Shown: positions 1-7,701, counted from the first letter of the stretch. The stretch: 17,547 nucleotides of DNA from Bacillota bacterium (GCA_009786175.1 WQTQ01000193.1:1-17547), one strand, 5' to 3'. Notes: a model not told the origin generated them from the sequence alone. Numbers and translations are program-made.

Positions 1-815
1 AGTTTGGCGAAGCTATTGAAGATGCTTTCCGCCCCGTGCGCTCTTTTGAGCTAAACGTAGTAGGCGTATTGGAAAACCAAGGCAACCAGTGGGACCCTTG
101 GGCAGACGGTGTTATTTACATGGATATAAACCTGCTGCAGGAACTTACTCAAGAGGGCAGGATAGCAAATATCCGCGCAAGGGAGGAAGACGAATGGAAT
201 CCTCACTTTTCTGCCGTACGAAGCGTACCAAGAGCAACTTATCAACAATTATTTGTACGGGTATATGATATGGATTATACCCGTGATGTAGCAATTGCAA
301 TATGGGATATGGGCTATAATGCCTGGTACCAAGGTAGCTGGATAGACCAGCAGCGCAGGCAGCAGCAGGCTATTCAAACCTTGCTTGCATTAATTGCCGC
401 CGTAAGCCTTTTTGTTGCGGCTATTAACATAGCCAACACAATGATAACCTCCGTAACCGAACGTACCCGGGAAATTGGTATAATGAAGGTTATCGGCGCG
501 TCTCTTGCAGATGTTCGCAGACTGTTTTTGACAGAAGCGGCGGTTATCGGTATGCTTGGCGGCATGTTTGGAATTGGCCTTGCACTGTTTGGCTCTTATG
601 CCCTTAACAATTTTGATATCGAATTTTTGTCCCGGATGAACATGGCCCCGCCAATCCGAACAGAGGGTACAGCAAACGCGGCAATGTCGCTAATTACACC
701 GTGGCTGTTGGGTGTTGCACTGGCAGTGGCAAGCGGCATTGGTACGCTAAGCGGTATTTTCCCTGCCATACACGCCACAAGACTAAGCGCGCTGGCGGCA
801 ATAAGGAATGAGTAG
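1..815 (+). CDS. ABC transporter permease, MacB/FtsX type (3' part, 5' end outside window)
   Basis: This is the C-terminal part of an inner-membrane permease of the MacB/FtsX family, which moves substrates or transmits force across the membrane when driven by a partner ATPase. The frame is open to the left edge (first whole codon at base 3), so the gene begins outside the window; the GTG at 36 is internal (Val), not a start. Numbering from that codon, residues 1-100 form the end of an extracytoplasmic domain, followed by three membrane segments at about 116-136, 168-190 and 220-243. Family hallmarks are visible: ERTREIGIMKVIGAS just after the first segment, a Gly-rich second segment (MLGGMFGIG), and the terminal PAIHATRLSALAAIR. 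The partner ATPase is presumably upstream, outside the window. The stop lies 1 nt before the preferred maf start, so the genes are probably co-transcribed. The substrate cannot be told. Confidence 0.9.
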   Translation, partial: FGEAIEDAFRPVRSFELNVVGVLENQGNQWDPWADGVIYMDINLLQELTQEGRIANIRAREEDEWNPHFSAVRSVPRATYQQLFVRVYDMDYTRDVAIAIWDMGYNAWYQGSWIDQQRRQQQAIQTLLALIAAVSLFVAAINIANTMITSVTERTREIGIMKVIGASLADVRRLFLTEAAVIGMLGGMFGIGLALFGSYALNNFDIEFLSRMNMAPPIRTEGTANAAMSLITPWLLGVALAVASGIGTLSGIFPAIHATRLSALAAIRNE

Positions 816-816
816 C

Positions 817-1419
817 ATGAATACACAAATAATTTTAGCGTCCGGTTCCCCAAGGCGGCAGCAGTTGCTGCAGCAAGCCGGGATAACGCACGAGGTATTG
901 GTTAGCGGCGCGGACGAAACCGTAACCGGTACCCCACGGGAACAGGTGGAAGAACTGGCTCTGCGGAAAGCTAATGCCGTGTTACCCCTTGTGGATAGTT
1001 CTTACGGAGACGCGATTATTATCGCCGCGGACACGCTGGTATTTATTGATGACGAAGTGCTTGGCAAGCCGCAAAACCACAACGAAGCTTTTGAGATGCT
1101 AAAAAAATTACAAGGCAACGCCCACCGGGTTTATACGGGCGTTGCCTTACTTTGCGTTTTTTCCGGGGAAGCCAAAGTATTCGCGGACGTGGCGGACGTA
1201 TTTTTCCGCCCCCTTTACGACGAGGAAATTCTGGCGTACATTGCCACAGGTGAGCCTTTTGATAAAGCAGGGGCCTACGGCATACAAGAAAAAGGTGCGA
1301 CACTGGTAGACCGTATAAATGGTGACTTTTATACTGTAATGGGCTTGCCCATTTCTAAGGTGTGTGCTGCTTTAAGAGAATTTGGGTATAACAATTATGA
1401 TTATTGGAACAGGCGTTGA
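817..1419 (+). CDS. maf: Maf-family nucleoside triphosphate pyrophosphatase
   Basis: Cytoplasmic Maf/HAM1-fold enzyme that hydrolyses non-canonical or modified (d)NTPs to the monophosphate and pyrophosphate; Firmicutes members act on dTTP/UTP and are tied to division arrest. The N-terminal signature ASGSPRRQQLL begins at residue 8. AADTLVFIDDEVLGKP carries the catalytic Asp (about residue 72), and HRVYTGVALL and FDKAGAYGIQEKG follow as in the family. The 200-aa length is typical. ATG 817 is preferred over ATG 808: AAGGA at 803-807 abuts the ATG at 808 but sits 9 nt before 817, and homologues start just before the SGSPRR motif. It follows the permease by 1 nt and overlaps acpS by 23 nt. A perfect 12-bp inverted repeat lies within it at 1112-1148. 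Confidence 0.93.
   Translation: MNTQIILASGSPRRQQLLQQAGITHEVLVSGADETVTGTPREQVEELALRKANAVLPLVDSSYGDAIIIAADTLVFIDDEVLGKPQNHNEAFEMLKKLQGNAHRVYTGVALLCVFSGEAKVFADVADVFFRPLYDEEILAYIATGEPFDKAGAYGIQEKGATLVDRINGDFYTVMGLPISKVCAALREFGYNNYDYWNRR
1101..1148 (-). terminator. Hairpin with T-tract inside maf (possible antisense terminator)
   Basis: A perfect 12-bp inverted repeat: AAGGCAACGCCC at 1112-1123 and its complement at 1137-1148, with a 13-nt loop. Read on the minus strand, the stem is followed after 4 nt by seven Ts (complement of 1101-1107). Read on the plus strand, a run of six Ts comes about 8 nt after the stem. It lies within the maf coding sequence, so it may be fortuitous. As a terminator it fits best the minus-strand operon that runs out into maf. 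Confidence 0.35.
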
Positions 1420-1765
1420 TATAGTAAAAGTAGAGCGGTTCGTAAAAAAACAAAACCCGCAATTTATCAAGCGGGTTTTTTCTGCATACGAACAAGAATA
1501 TTTAACTGCCAAGGGTGCAGAGTCTATGGCAGGGCTTTTCGCCGCCAAAGAAGCCGTTGCAAAGGCCATGGGAACGGGCTTCGCGGGCTTTTTCCCATGT
1601 GACATTGAAGTTTTGCATGATGAAAAGGGCAAGCCATATGTGCGGCTGCATGGTAAGGCCGCAGAAATAATTCAAGTGGTGACTCACAGTAACCACTTGA
1701 ACATACACATATCCATATCCCATAGTGATACAGACGCCATCGCGTTTGCGGTATTGGAGGTTTAG
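1397..1765 (+). CDS. acpS: Holo-[acyl-carrier-protein] synthase
   Basis: Transfers 4'-phosphopantetheine from CoA to the serine of apo-ACP, activating fatty acid synthesis in the cytoplasm. The N-terminal GTGVDIVKVERF has the Mg-binding Asp8, FAAKEAVAKAMGTG has Glu52, and HISISHSD near the C-terminus completes the family pattern. At 122 aa it is the normal size. ATG 1397 is chosen because homologues begin M-I-x-G-x-G; a TTG at 1382 would add five residues. No strong ribosome binding site is seen, so translation probably depends on coupling to maf, whose stop (1417-1419) lies inside acpS. The last codon TAG (1763-1765) overlaps the TAA of the convergent amidohydrolase gene (1762-1764 on the other strand). 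Two strong hairpins occur inside the gene, at 1452-1479 and 1671-1701. Confidence 0.95.
   Translation: MIIGTGVDIVKVERFVKKQNPQFIKRVFSAYEQEYLTAKGAESMAGLFAAKEAVAKAMGTGFAGFFPCDIEVLHDEKGKPYVRLHGKAAEIIQVVTHSNHLNIHISISHSDTDAIAFAVLEV
1444..1481. terminator. Bidirectional terminator-like hairpin inside acpS
   Basis: A 9-bp stem, AAAACCCGC (1452-1460) with GCGGGTTTT (1471-1479), and a 10-nt loop. On the plus strand the T-run spans 1476-1481. On the minus strand the stem runs into TTTTGTTTTTTT (complement of 1444-1455). The shape is that of a classical intrinsic terminator in both directions, yet it is inside the acpS reading frame (residues about 17-29), where it also encodes an ordinary AcpS segment. 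Function is not shown by sequence alone. Confidence 0.4.
1665..1701 (-). terminator. Hairpin in acpS just downstream of the minus-strand operon
   Basis: A 10-bp perfect stem, TTCAAGTGGT (1671-1680) with ACCACTTGAA (1692-1701), extended after one G-A mismatch by three more pairs and closed by a 3-nt loop. On the minus strand it begins 61 nt past the amidohydrolase stop codon and is followed by a modest T-rich stretch (TTATTTCT). No T-run follows it on the plus strand. It is the first candidate stop signal for the eight-gene minus-strand operon. Confidence 0.4.
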
Positions 1766-2796
1766 CAAAACTCTTTTAACCTTGGAATAACCTTGCAGGC
1801 ATTTTCGTAATAAATTTTGCGCAGCACATCATCGGGCAGGCCTACACCGTAAATCATCCAGCGGCCCTGGTGGTGCTCGTCCCAGTCGTTGTAATGAAAA
1901 TATTCGTCAAATGTTTCGAAAAAGCGATAATTTGGCACAACATTGCCGTAGTTGGGCACAAGATCTGTGCCGTAAAGCACTCTGTCCTGGTAGTCGATTA
2001 AAAATTTACGGGCGGTGTAAGGCTGACGGCCAAGTTCCGCTATGCGTTCGGCAGTGTCTACATACATATTCGGGAATTCGTCCAACATTTTGCCAACCCG
2101 TGCAAGGTCTTCGGCAATGCCGCCCACATGGGGGATGATAAACCTTGTATTGGGGTTGTTCCGCATAAGGTTCATACCCGACTCCACAAGTTCGTCGAAG
2201 CGATAAAACTGCGGGTCCGCAAAAGACCAGCTTGGGTGGACAATAAGTTCCTCGTACCGTTCATTAGTCTCATCTATGGGGTCGAAAAAAGCCATTGGGT
2301 CGCCAATGTGAATAAGGACGGGAATGTCGTGTTTGGCGGCGGCTTCCCAAATGCACCTAAGCCGCGGGTCGCAGGGCTTGATGTACTTGCCCGTGCTGTC
2401 CTTTACATTTAGCCCAAGTTCCTTAAGAAATTTTATGCCGCCTGCCCCACGGCGTACATACTCGTCTATGCGTTTGTTAATTTGATAAGCAAAATCCGGC
2501 TCTTCCAGGGCAGAAAAGTCTACGCGCACAAAGGTAACAAACTTGTGGGGGTAAGCTTCCGACATTTGCAGCTGCCGCTCGCCCTCTATGCCAAGTTTGC
2601 CGTCCAGGTCTACAATCATGCGGATATTAAACTCTTCCATTTTGGCCAAAAGCTCTTCCGCTGTCGTAGTTACGCCCACGTGGTTGTTTGGGGCCAGGTG
2701 GTTGTGAGCGTCAATAACGGGGAATTTCGCTTTTGTGATAATATGCTCCGATACGCACAGCTTGCTAACCGGGCGGAATTTGTTTAAGGGTATCAT
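1762..2796 (-). CDS. Amidohydrolase-2 family TIM-barrel metal-dependent hydrolase
   Basis: A 344-aa cytoplasmic TIM-barrel protein of the amidohydrolase superfamily (Amidohydrolase_2 type), whose members hydrolyse lactones and amides or decarboxylate acids using one or two divalent metals. Expected ligands are in order: HxH at His31/His33 (IDAHNHL), a Lys-rich strand GGIKFLKELG (about 119-128), His163 (LIHIGDP), His223 (IPHVGG) and the C-terminal catalytic Asp278 (VLYGTD). The ATG start overlaps the rhamnosidase stop in an ATGA, with AAAGGA upstream, so the two are translationally coupled. Given that partner and known sugar-lactonases in this superfamily, a sugar-lactone or rhamnose-derivative hydrolase is possible, but the substrate is not visible in the sequence. 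The 3' end overlaps the acpS stop by 4 nt. Confidence 0.85.
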   Translation of the reverse strand: MIPLNKFRPVSKLCVSEHIITKAKFPVIDAHNHLAPNNHVGVTTTAEELLAKMEEFNIRMIVDLDGKLGIEGERQLQMSEAYPHKFVTFVRVDFSALEEPDFAYQINKRIDEYVRRGAGGIKFLKELGLNVKDSTGKYIKPCDPRLRCIWEAAAKHDIPVLIHIGDPMAFFDPIDETNERYEELIVHPSWSFADPQFYRFDELVESGMNLMRNNPNTRFIIPHVGGIAEDLARVGKMLDEFPNMYVDTAERIAELGRQPYTARKFLIDYQDRVLYGTDLVPNYGNVVPNYRFFETFDEYFHYNDWDEHHQGRWMIYGVGLPDDVLRKIYYENACKVIPRLKEFC

Positions 2797-5690
2797 AGGG
2801 GTTGTCCTTTCATCGGCACATTTAACTCATAAACTCCACTGTCATACATATGGGTTCCACATGGCAACACAACCTCCACAGTGGCCCCCGCCGGAACCTC
2901 AAATTTCAGCAAATACCCACCGTCAACTTTTTCCCAGCCAACAACTATACGCCCATGTATCGTATCATAATGCCCTTTGGCCCAACTCAGCCCGCCAAAG
3001 CATGGCTGAATTATAAAGGATTTATAGCCGCCGTCTGCCCCGGGGCGGATACCCAGCACGCGGCTGTACAGCCATGCCCCTACTGCGCCAAGGGAGTAGT
3101 GGTTAAAGGAGTTCATGTTATTGTTGCTGCCAAAGCCACTTTCGTGGGTTTGAGAGTCCCACCGTTCCCATATGCTGGTGGCACCTTGGGTAATTGGGTA
3201 AAGCCAAGAGGGGTACTCTGTTTGTGTAAGCAGCTTGTAGGCCGTGTCTGCATATCCGTGGTCGCTAAGGGCGGCAGAAATGCCGGGGGTGCCCAAAAAT
3301 CCTGTGGTTAGGCGGTAATCCAGGGCTATGGTTTTATCGTTAAGGAGTTTGGCCGCTTGGGCCGGGTTATCAAAAATGCCGTAGTACAGGGGCAGTGCGT
3401 AAGACGTTTGGGTGTCATTAATTTCGCCGCTTTTGGTTCGGGTTTTGCCGCTTGCCGGACACACGAAAGTTTTGTTCCATGTTGTTTTTACAGCGTTATA
3501 ATAAGCATCCAGTTCATTGTAGGTGTCCATATCGCCCAGTATTTTGGCAGTGTCTGCGGTAATGCGCACATCGTAGGCAATTATGGCGTTCCAAATTAAG
3601 TCGCTGTCCGTGGTTGGGTCTGCGGCCAGCCAGTCACCCAGGCTGATTATGCCCGGGTTAAGCAGGTAGTCTGTGCTGTTATTGCGCAAATAACTTACAT
3701 ATTTACACATGGCGGCGTAGTTATCTTCCAGCACCCGCTTTTCGCCGTACTGTCTGTACAACGCCCAGGACACGATTACCCCCGCGCTGCCCCAGGGAAT
3801 ACCGCCAAAGCCGCCGTCTTGGGGGGCGATGTCCGGGAAACGGCCATCTTCCCGCTGCAAATCCCGTACGGAAATAAGAAAACGCTCGAAAAACGGCAGA
3901 ACGTTTGCATTGTACACAGAAGTTTCCACAAACACCTGAGCATCGCCCATCCAGCCCATACGCTCGTTACGCTGGGGGCAATCTGTGGGTATGCTTAGGA
4001 AATTAGCACGTTGAGACCATAAAATATTTTCGAACAGCTTATTTACCAGAGGGTTAGAGCATTCAAAGCTGCCCGTACGGATGTCTTCCGTAATGCTGCT
4101 TAGCACCACTCCTTCCACATCTTCTAATGGCAGCGGCGCATCCAGGCCGCTTATTTCCATGTAGCGGTAGCCGTGGAATGTAAGGCTTGGGAAAATTATC
4201 TCCCCGTTGGGGTCTCCTTTACAAATGTAAATGTCTGTGCAGTCTGCGTCCCGCAGATTTTCTGTCATTAAGTAGCCTTGCAAATTGCCGTATTGGGGCA
4301 AATTGGGGTAAACAACCTCGCTAAACCGCAGGGTTATTTCCTGCCCGGCGGCACCTTTCACTTTTATCCGGGGCACACCCACCATATTTTGCCCCATGTC
4401 ATAAATGAACACGTTGCCTACAGCCATGACGGATTGAGCCTTAATTGTCAAAACTTCGCCTACCGGGCTGCCAACATGCTCTACAATTTCCGGGGAAGTT
4501 GTATTCAAATCTACTGCATTTATAAAAACGCCGCCGTCTTTAATTTCTGTAGGGGTTATAACAACGGCAGACTGCCAGGTTTTAGGCGCATTTTCCAAAC
4601 GCGCATCGTAAGTTTCCCCATGGAAATGGGAAGCGTAGCGCACAGGCCCGTCGTTGCTGCACAGCCAATCCTCACCGGTAACGATAGTTTCCGTTGTGCC
4701 GTCTGTGTAGGATATTTCCAGCTTTACACACAGGGACGGGTTGTCACCCCAGAAGTTGTACTTGCGTAGGTAGAAATTTTGCGCGTCGCTCCACCAGCCG
4801 GAAGCAACGGTAAATTCCAGGCAATTTTCCCTCTGTTGCATAAACCGCGTAACATCGTAACTGTGGTAAAAAATGTGTTTGTCAAAGTGGGCCGCACCTG
4901 GGGTAAAATAATCTTTGGGGCGCGGGCCTGTGTCTGTGCCGTCTACATTAAGGGCGCGTCTGTTTACCAAGCCGGCGTAATCCCCACGGGCGGTTACATA
5001 CGCCGCGGCATGCTTCACTTCCTTGCAAATTACAAACTCCCGCTTTAAAACCGTAACGCCGCCGTGGCTTGGGTCAATTGTTGTGCCAACAAGACCAAGG
5101 CACTTTTCCCCGTCAGCTTTAAAAAGATCCGCACCGGGCGGGCGTAAGTTAAAGATACGAAAGCTGCTGTACTGGCCGCCTGCAACAAGCCCAATTTTGT
5201 TTAACCGTGGGAATGTAATTACATCATTGTCCCCCAGGGGGTTAAGCTGTCGCCCAATTAACTGGGGCGTGACGTAGAAAAAGTGCTGCTTTTTCTCTCC
5301 GTCAATTAACTCCCCGTTTAGAAATGCCGCAGCCGTATTGCCCAACACCTGTACTGTAAGGGTATTTTCCTGCCGCAGTAAGGACGGAGCAATTTTTACA
5401 GTTGCTAAGAGTGCATCCGCTGTATCACCCTCTGCATAGCCCACCCGCGTGATTACAAGCATGGGAGAAGCGAGTGTGTCCAAATAGTACGAAATATAGT
5501 TTTCATCGTTCGATTGGTTTTGCACGTTGCGGCGGACAGTAGAAAGCCGCCTGTCTCCCGCGCCAAAGACTATACCCCCGCAGCCGGAAAATACAGCTTC
5601 CAAACCAAATACACCTTTGCGCGCGGCATCTAAGGGCAAATTGGGCGAACCTATCCACATTGCGTCGTGCCAACATACGGTTTTACTCAT
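2793..5690 (-). CDS. Alpha-L-rhamnosidase, glycoside hydrolase family 78
   Basis: Releases terminal alpha-L-rhamnose from rhamnosylated oligosaccharides or glycosides by an inverting mechanism. The 965-aa length matches full-size GH78 enzymes: beta-sandwich domains at the N-terminus, an (alpha/alpha)6 catalytic barrel from about residue 530 to 860, and a C-terminal beta domain. The catalytic signature DCPQRNERMGWMGD (570-583) contains the presumed general acid Glu576 and Asp583; the usual DER is NER here, a change that keeps the Glu. SIWERWDS carries the presumed general base Glu842. Both positions lie close to those of the Bacillus enzyme RhaB as I remember them. There is no signal peptide, so it acts in the cytoplasm on imported substrate, although no transporter for one is seen here. 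AAGGAGG at 5698-5704 sits 7 nt before the ATG. It follows the deacetylase by 29 nt and overlaps the amidohydrolase by 4 nt. Confidence 0.93.
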   Translation of the reverse strand: MSKTVCWHDAMWIGSPNLPLDAARKGVFGLEAVFSGCGGIVFGAGDRRLSTVRRNVQNQSNDENYISYYLDTLASPMLVITRVGYAEGDTADALLATVKIAPSLLRQENTLTVQVLGNTAAAFLNGELIDGEKKQHFFYVTPQLIGRQLNPLGDNDVITFPRLNKIGLVAGGQYSSFRIFNLRPPGADLFKADGEKCLGLVGTTIDPSHGGVTVLKREFVICKEVKHAAAYVTARGDYAGLVNRRALNVDGTDTGPRPKDYFTPGAAHFDKHIFYHSYDVTRFMQQRENCLEFTVASGWWSDAQNFYLRKYNFWGDNPSLCVKLEISYTDGTTETIVTGEDWLCSNDGPVRYASHFHGETYDARLENAPKTWQSAVVITPTEIKDGGVFINAVDLNTTSPEIVEHVGSPVGEVLTIKAQSVMAVGNVFIYDMGQNMVGVPRIKVKGAAGQEITLRFSEVVYPNLPQYGNLQGYLMTENLRDADCTDIYICKGDPNGEIIFPSLTFHGYRYMEISGLDAPLPLEDVEGVVLSSITEDIRTGSFECSNPLVNKLFENILWSQRANFLSIPTDCPQRNERMGWMGDAQVFVETSVYNANVLPFFERFLISVRDLQREDGRFPDIAPQDGGFGGIPWGSAGVIVSWALYRQYGEKRVLEDNYAAMCKYVSYLRNNSTDYLLNPGIISLGDWLAADPTTDSDLIWNAIIAYDVRITADTAKILGDMDTYNELDAYYNAVKTTWNKTFVCPASGKTRTKSGEINDTQTSYALPLYYGIFDNPAQAAKLLNDKTIALDYRLTTGFLGTPGISAALSDHGYADTAYKLLTQTEYPSWLYPITQGATSIWERWDSQTHESGFGSNNNMNSFNHYSLGAVGAWLYSRVLGIRPGADGGYKSFIIQPCFGGLSWAKGHYDTIHGRIVVGWEKVDGGYLLKFEVPAGATVEVVLPCGTHMYDSGVYELNVPMKGQPL

Positions 5691-5719
5691 ATTGCTGCCT
5701 CCTTAGTAGATTCTATGTG

Positions 5720-6589
5720 TCAACCCCTACCCCAAACAACATCCGAAAAATGCTGCATAGTCCATCCGTTTGGACCGCCTGTAACAGAAAAACGAGGAAT
5801 CCGCAGGGGCTCTGTGTCATGCTTCAAGTATCCTTCCCTGGTAGTAAAAGCAAACAGTACACCGGCTTCCGTTAACGCTCGTTTTGCGTTGGGGCTGTAC
5901 CTTCCGAAAGGATACGCAAACCCGGTGGTAAACGTGAGTGAGGATATGAAACTGCGCAGAATATCTGCTTTGATATTTTCCATACTTTCCAAAGCCAGAA
6001 GCGGAACTCCATTTACTGCGTGATGCATTGCATGTGTATGCGAACCAAATTCGAAAACATCCATGGTGGCCGCAATGTCACGTGTGCCCATTAACTGCAA
6101 CGGGGAAGCCGTCATTCTGCGCGTGGCTTCTGATACCTTTTCTGTTATTAAAAATTGCATACCGACAAAGCCAAACTGCCGCATTATGGGTGCGGCAAAC
6201 AATGCGTTGTCCAGATAACCGTCATCAAATGTAAGAATAATTGGGTTGTACGGCAAGTAAGCACCGTAGAAAAGAAAATCTATAAGCTGTTCGGTAGTTA
6301 TTGTTGAAAAACTATTTTCGTACAGGTAGCGCATTTGCGCATAAAACGTATCAAGGTGCAGCACCCACGGATTGTTCGCATTTTGCGGATAATAAAACTC
6401 CGAAGGCATGATAGAATGGTACACAAGTACAGGTATGCGCGATACGGGGAACAAAGGGGTTTCGACGGGCGGCGGCGGAGGTATGGGAATATGCATGGGA
6501 AGTGCCTGCCCCGTGTACATACCCTGCCCGGCAAAAAACAATGAAAACACCAGTGTAATCAGCAATAGTCGTAAAGCAAGTAATTTCAC
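5720..6589 (-). CDS. Exported polysaccharide deacetylase (NodB/CE4 domain, PgaB-like)
   Basis: A 289-aa carbohydrate esterase family 4 protein, expected to remove N- or O-acetyl groups from cell-wall or exopolysaccharide sugars outside the membrane. Residues 1-23 form a signal peptide or uncleaved anchor (KLLALRLLLITLVFSLFFA), followed by a proline-rich linker (PIPIPPPPP, about 33-41). The NodB domain has VLVYHSI (54-60), TFDDGY (120-125, catalytic Asp122 and metal Asp123), the metal site SHTHAMHH (183-190) and YPFGRYSP. The SHTxxMH spacing resembles the PgaB/IcaB branch more than the PdaA peptidoglycan branch. The start is GTG, 2 nt after the YjbQ stop, without a clear ribosome binding site, which suggests translational coupling. 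The precise substrate is unknown. Confidence 0.88.
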   Translation of the reverse strand: MKLLALRLLLITLVFSLFFAGQGMYTGQALPMHIPIPPPPPVETPLFPVSRIPVLVYHSIMPSEFYYPQNANNPWVLHLDTFYAQMRYLYENSFSTITTEQLIDFLFYGAYLPYNPIILTFDDGYLDNALFAAPIMRQFGFVGMQFLITEKVSEATRRMTASPLQLMGTRDIAATMDVFEFGSHTHAMHHAVNGVPLLALESMENIKADILRSFISSLTFTTGFAYPFGRYSPNAKRALTEAGVLFAFTTREGYLKHDTEPLRIPRFSVTGGPNGWTMQHFSDVVWGRG

Positions 6590-6591
6590 GC

Positions 6592-6987
6592 TTACACACC
6601 AACAATCTTTACATAAAATTTTCTGTTCCGTGGCGGGTCAAACTCGCAGAAGTATATTCCTTGCCATGTCCCAAGAACGGGCCTGCCGCCCGCGACAATC
6701 ACAGTAACACTTGACCCTACCGCGCTTGCCTTCAAATGGGCCGGGCTGTTCCCTTCCCCATGACGGAACTCTCTGCGGCTTGGGAAAGCCTTGTCCAGCC
6801 CCAAAAGCATGTCGTGTACAACGTCCGGGTCCGCGTTTTCATTAATGGTAATGCCCGCCGTCGTGTGGGGGCAAAAAACAACGGCTATGCCGTCTGCAAT
6901 GCCGCTTTTGGCAATGGCGTCACGCACTTGCGGCGTGATGTTGTAGAAATCTTCCCGGGGGGCGGATAAAGTGTACTCATAAAGCAT
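6592..6987 (-). CDS. YjbQ/UPF0047 family protein (secondary thiamine-phosphate synthase-like)
   Basis: A 131-aa protein of the UPF0047/YjbQ family, small trimeric proteins; E. coli YjbQ was reported to have a weak thiamine-phosphate synthase side activity, and the true role is unclear. Family motifs are complete: FCPHTTAGITINENADPDV, the HGEGNSPAHLKAS region with conserved His residues, and LGTWQGIYFCEFDPPRNRKF at the C-terminus. ATG 6987 is chosen because GGAGG at 6996-7000 sits 8 nt upstream; a GTG at 7002 would place that site inside the gene. It lies between the methyltransferase (30-nt gap) and the deacetylase (2-nt gap). No functional link to either is apparent. Confidence 0.92.
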   Translation of the reverse strand: MLYEYTLSAPREDFYNITPQVRDAIAKSGIADGIAVVFCPHTTAGITINENADPDVVHDMLLGLDKAFPSRREFRHGEGNSPAHLKASAVGSSVTVIVAGGRPVLGTWQGIYFCEFDPPRNRKFYVKIVGV

Positions 6988-6995
6988 GACAAATT

Positions 6996-7000
6996 CCTCC
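6996..7000 (-). promoter_or_regulatory. Ribosome binding site fixing the YjbQ start
   Basis: GGAGG on the minus strand, 8 nt before ATG 6987. It excludes the upstream in-frame GTG at 7002 as the start. Confidence 0.8.
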
Positions 7001-7017
7001 ACTGTATTTTCCTTTTT

Positions 7018-7677
7018 TTATTTCACAATACTTAACGAAAACCCGTCGTACCCCTTCACGCCGACAGTTTGCAAAACCGTAGATTCCAACGTTTGTGTAC
7101 GCCCCAAGTTTTCGATAAACTTCCTAACCCCGCTCCCTTTCGAATCCGGATTGTCTACATCGCAAAGCTTGCCGCCCCGCAGTACGTTGTCACCGTAAAT
7201 AATTGTTCCCGTTTTCGAAAGCCCTAAGGATAACTCTAAGTATTGCGGATAATTCAGCTTGTCCGCATCAATAAAGATCAAATCAAACGGCTCTTCTTTT
7301 TCATTTATTAATTTTTCCATTAATTCTGCGGCATCGCCCCGCATTAGCTGTACATTATTGAGCAAACCGGCATTGTCTATATTTTTTCGCGCTATGTCTG
7401 CGTAAGCGTCTACACATTCCATTGTTACCACAATGCCGCCGTCGGCAACGGCCTTTGCTAACCAAATGGTACTGTAACCGCAAAAAGTCCCAAGTTCCAA
7501 TATACGTTTCGCATTTTTTATTTTAGCCAGCAAGTATAGAAATTTGCCGTGGGCCGGGGATACTTCCATCCCCGGCAGGTTATTTTCCCGTGTTGCTTCC
7601 AAGGCTTGTTTTAGCGGTGCGTCTTCATTTACTATATTTTCAACCAGATAAAAATCGTTATTTATCCAATTTTCCAT
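7018..7677 (-). CDS. SAM-dependent O-methyltransferase (family 3, YrrM-like)
   Basis: A 219-aa class I methyltransferase of the cation-dependent O-methyltransferase family (caffeoyl-CoA/catechol OMT relatives). The SAM-binding motif I is ILELGTFCGYSTIWLA (about 59-74 from the chosen start), followed by the acidic MECVDAYADIARKNI, GDAAEL, the metal-binding DLIFIDADKLNYPQY, and GDNVLRGG. Bacterial YrrM-type enzymes of this size act on small catechols or on the tRNA 5-hydroxyuridine carboxymethyl group; the sequence does not decide between these. ATG 7677 is preferred because AAGGAG (7684-7689) lies 6 nt upstream; an in-frame TTG at 7692 would overlap that site. It follows the DUF5717 gene by 24 nt and is part of the same operon. 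Confidence 0.9.
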   Translation of the reverse strand: MENWINNDFYLVENIVNEDAPLKQALEATRENNLPGMEVSPAHGKFLYLLAKIKNAKRILELGTFCGYSTIWLAKAVADGGIVVTMECVDAYADIARKNIDNAGLLNNVQLMRGDAAELMEKLINEKEEPFDLIFIDADKLNYPQYLELSLGLSKTGTIIYGDNVLRGGKLCDVDNPDSKGSGVRKFIENLGRTQTLESTVLQTVGVKGYDGFSLSIVK

Positions 7678-7701
7678 GTGCTTCTCCTTCAAATATTGCG
7701 T

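Noticed and set aside
570..583. Asn in place of Asp in the GH78 signature (residues 570-583 of the rhamnosidase) as a sign of inactivity
   Set aside because: The catalytic Glu576 and the C-terminal Glu842 are both kept, and I recall NER variants in other GH78 proteins. The coordinates given here are residue numbers.
5717..5722. Perfect -35 hexamer TTGACA on the minus strand before the rhamnosidase gene
   Set aside because: The bases 17 nt downstream (AGGCAG, overlapping the ribosome binding site) are nothing like a -10 element, and the hexamer includes the deacetylase stop codon.
7006..7033. Possible internal promoter before yjbQ (TTGTGA, 16 nt, TACAGT)
   Set aside because: Both hexamers match the consensus at only four of six positions in an A-rich spacer; too weak to call.
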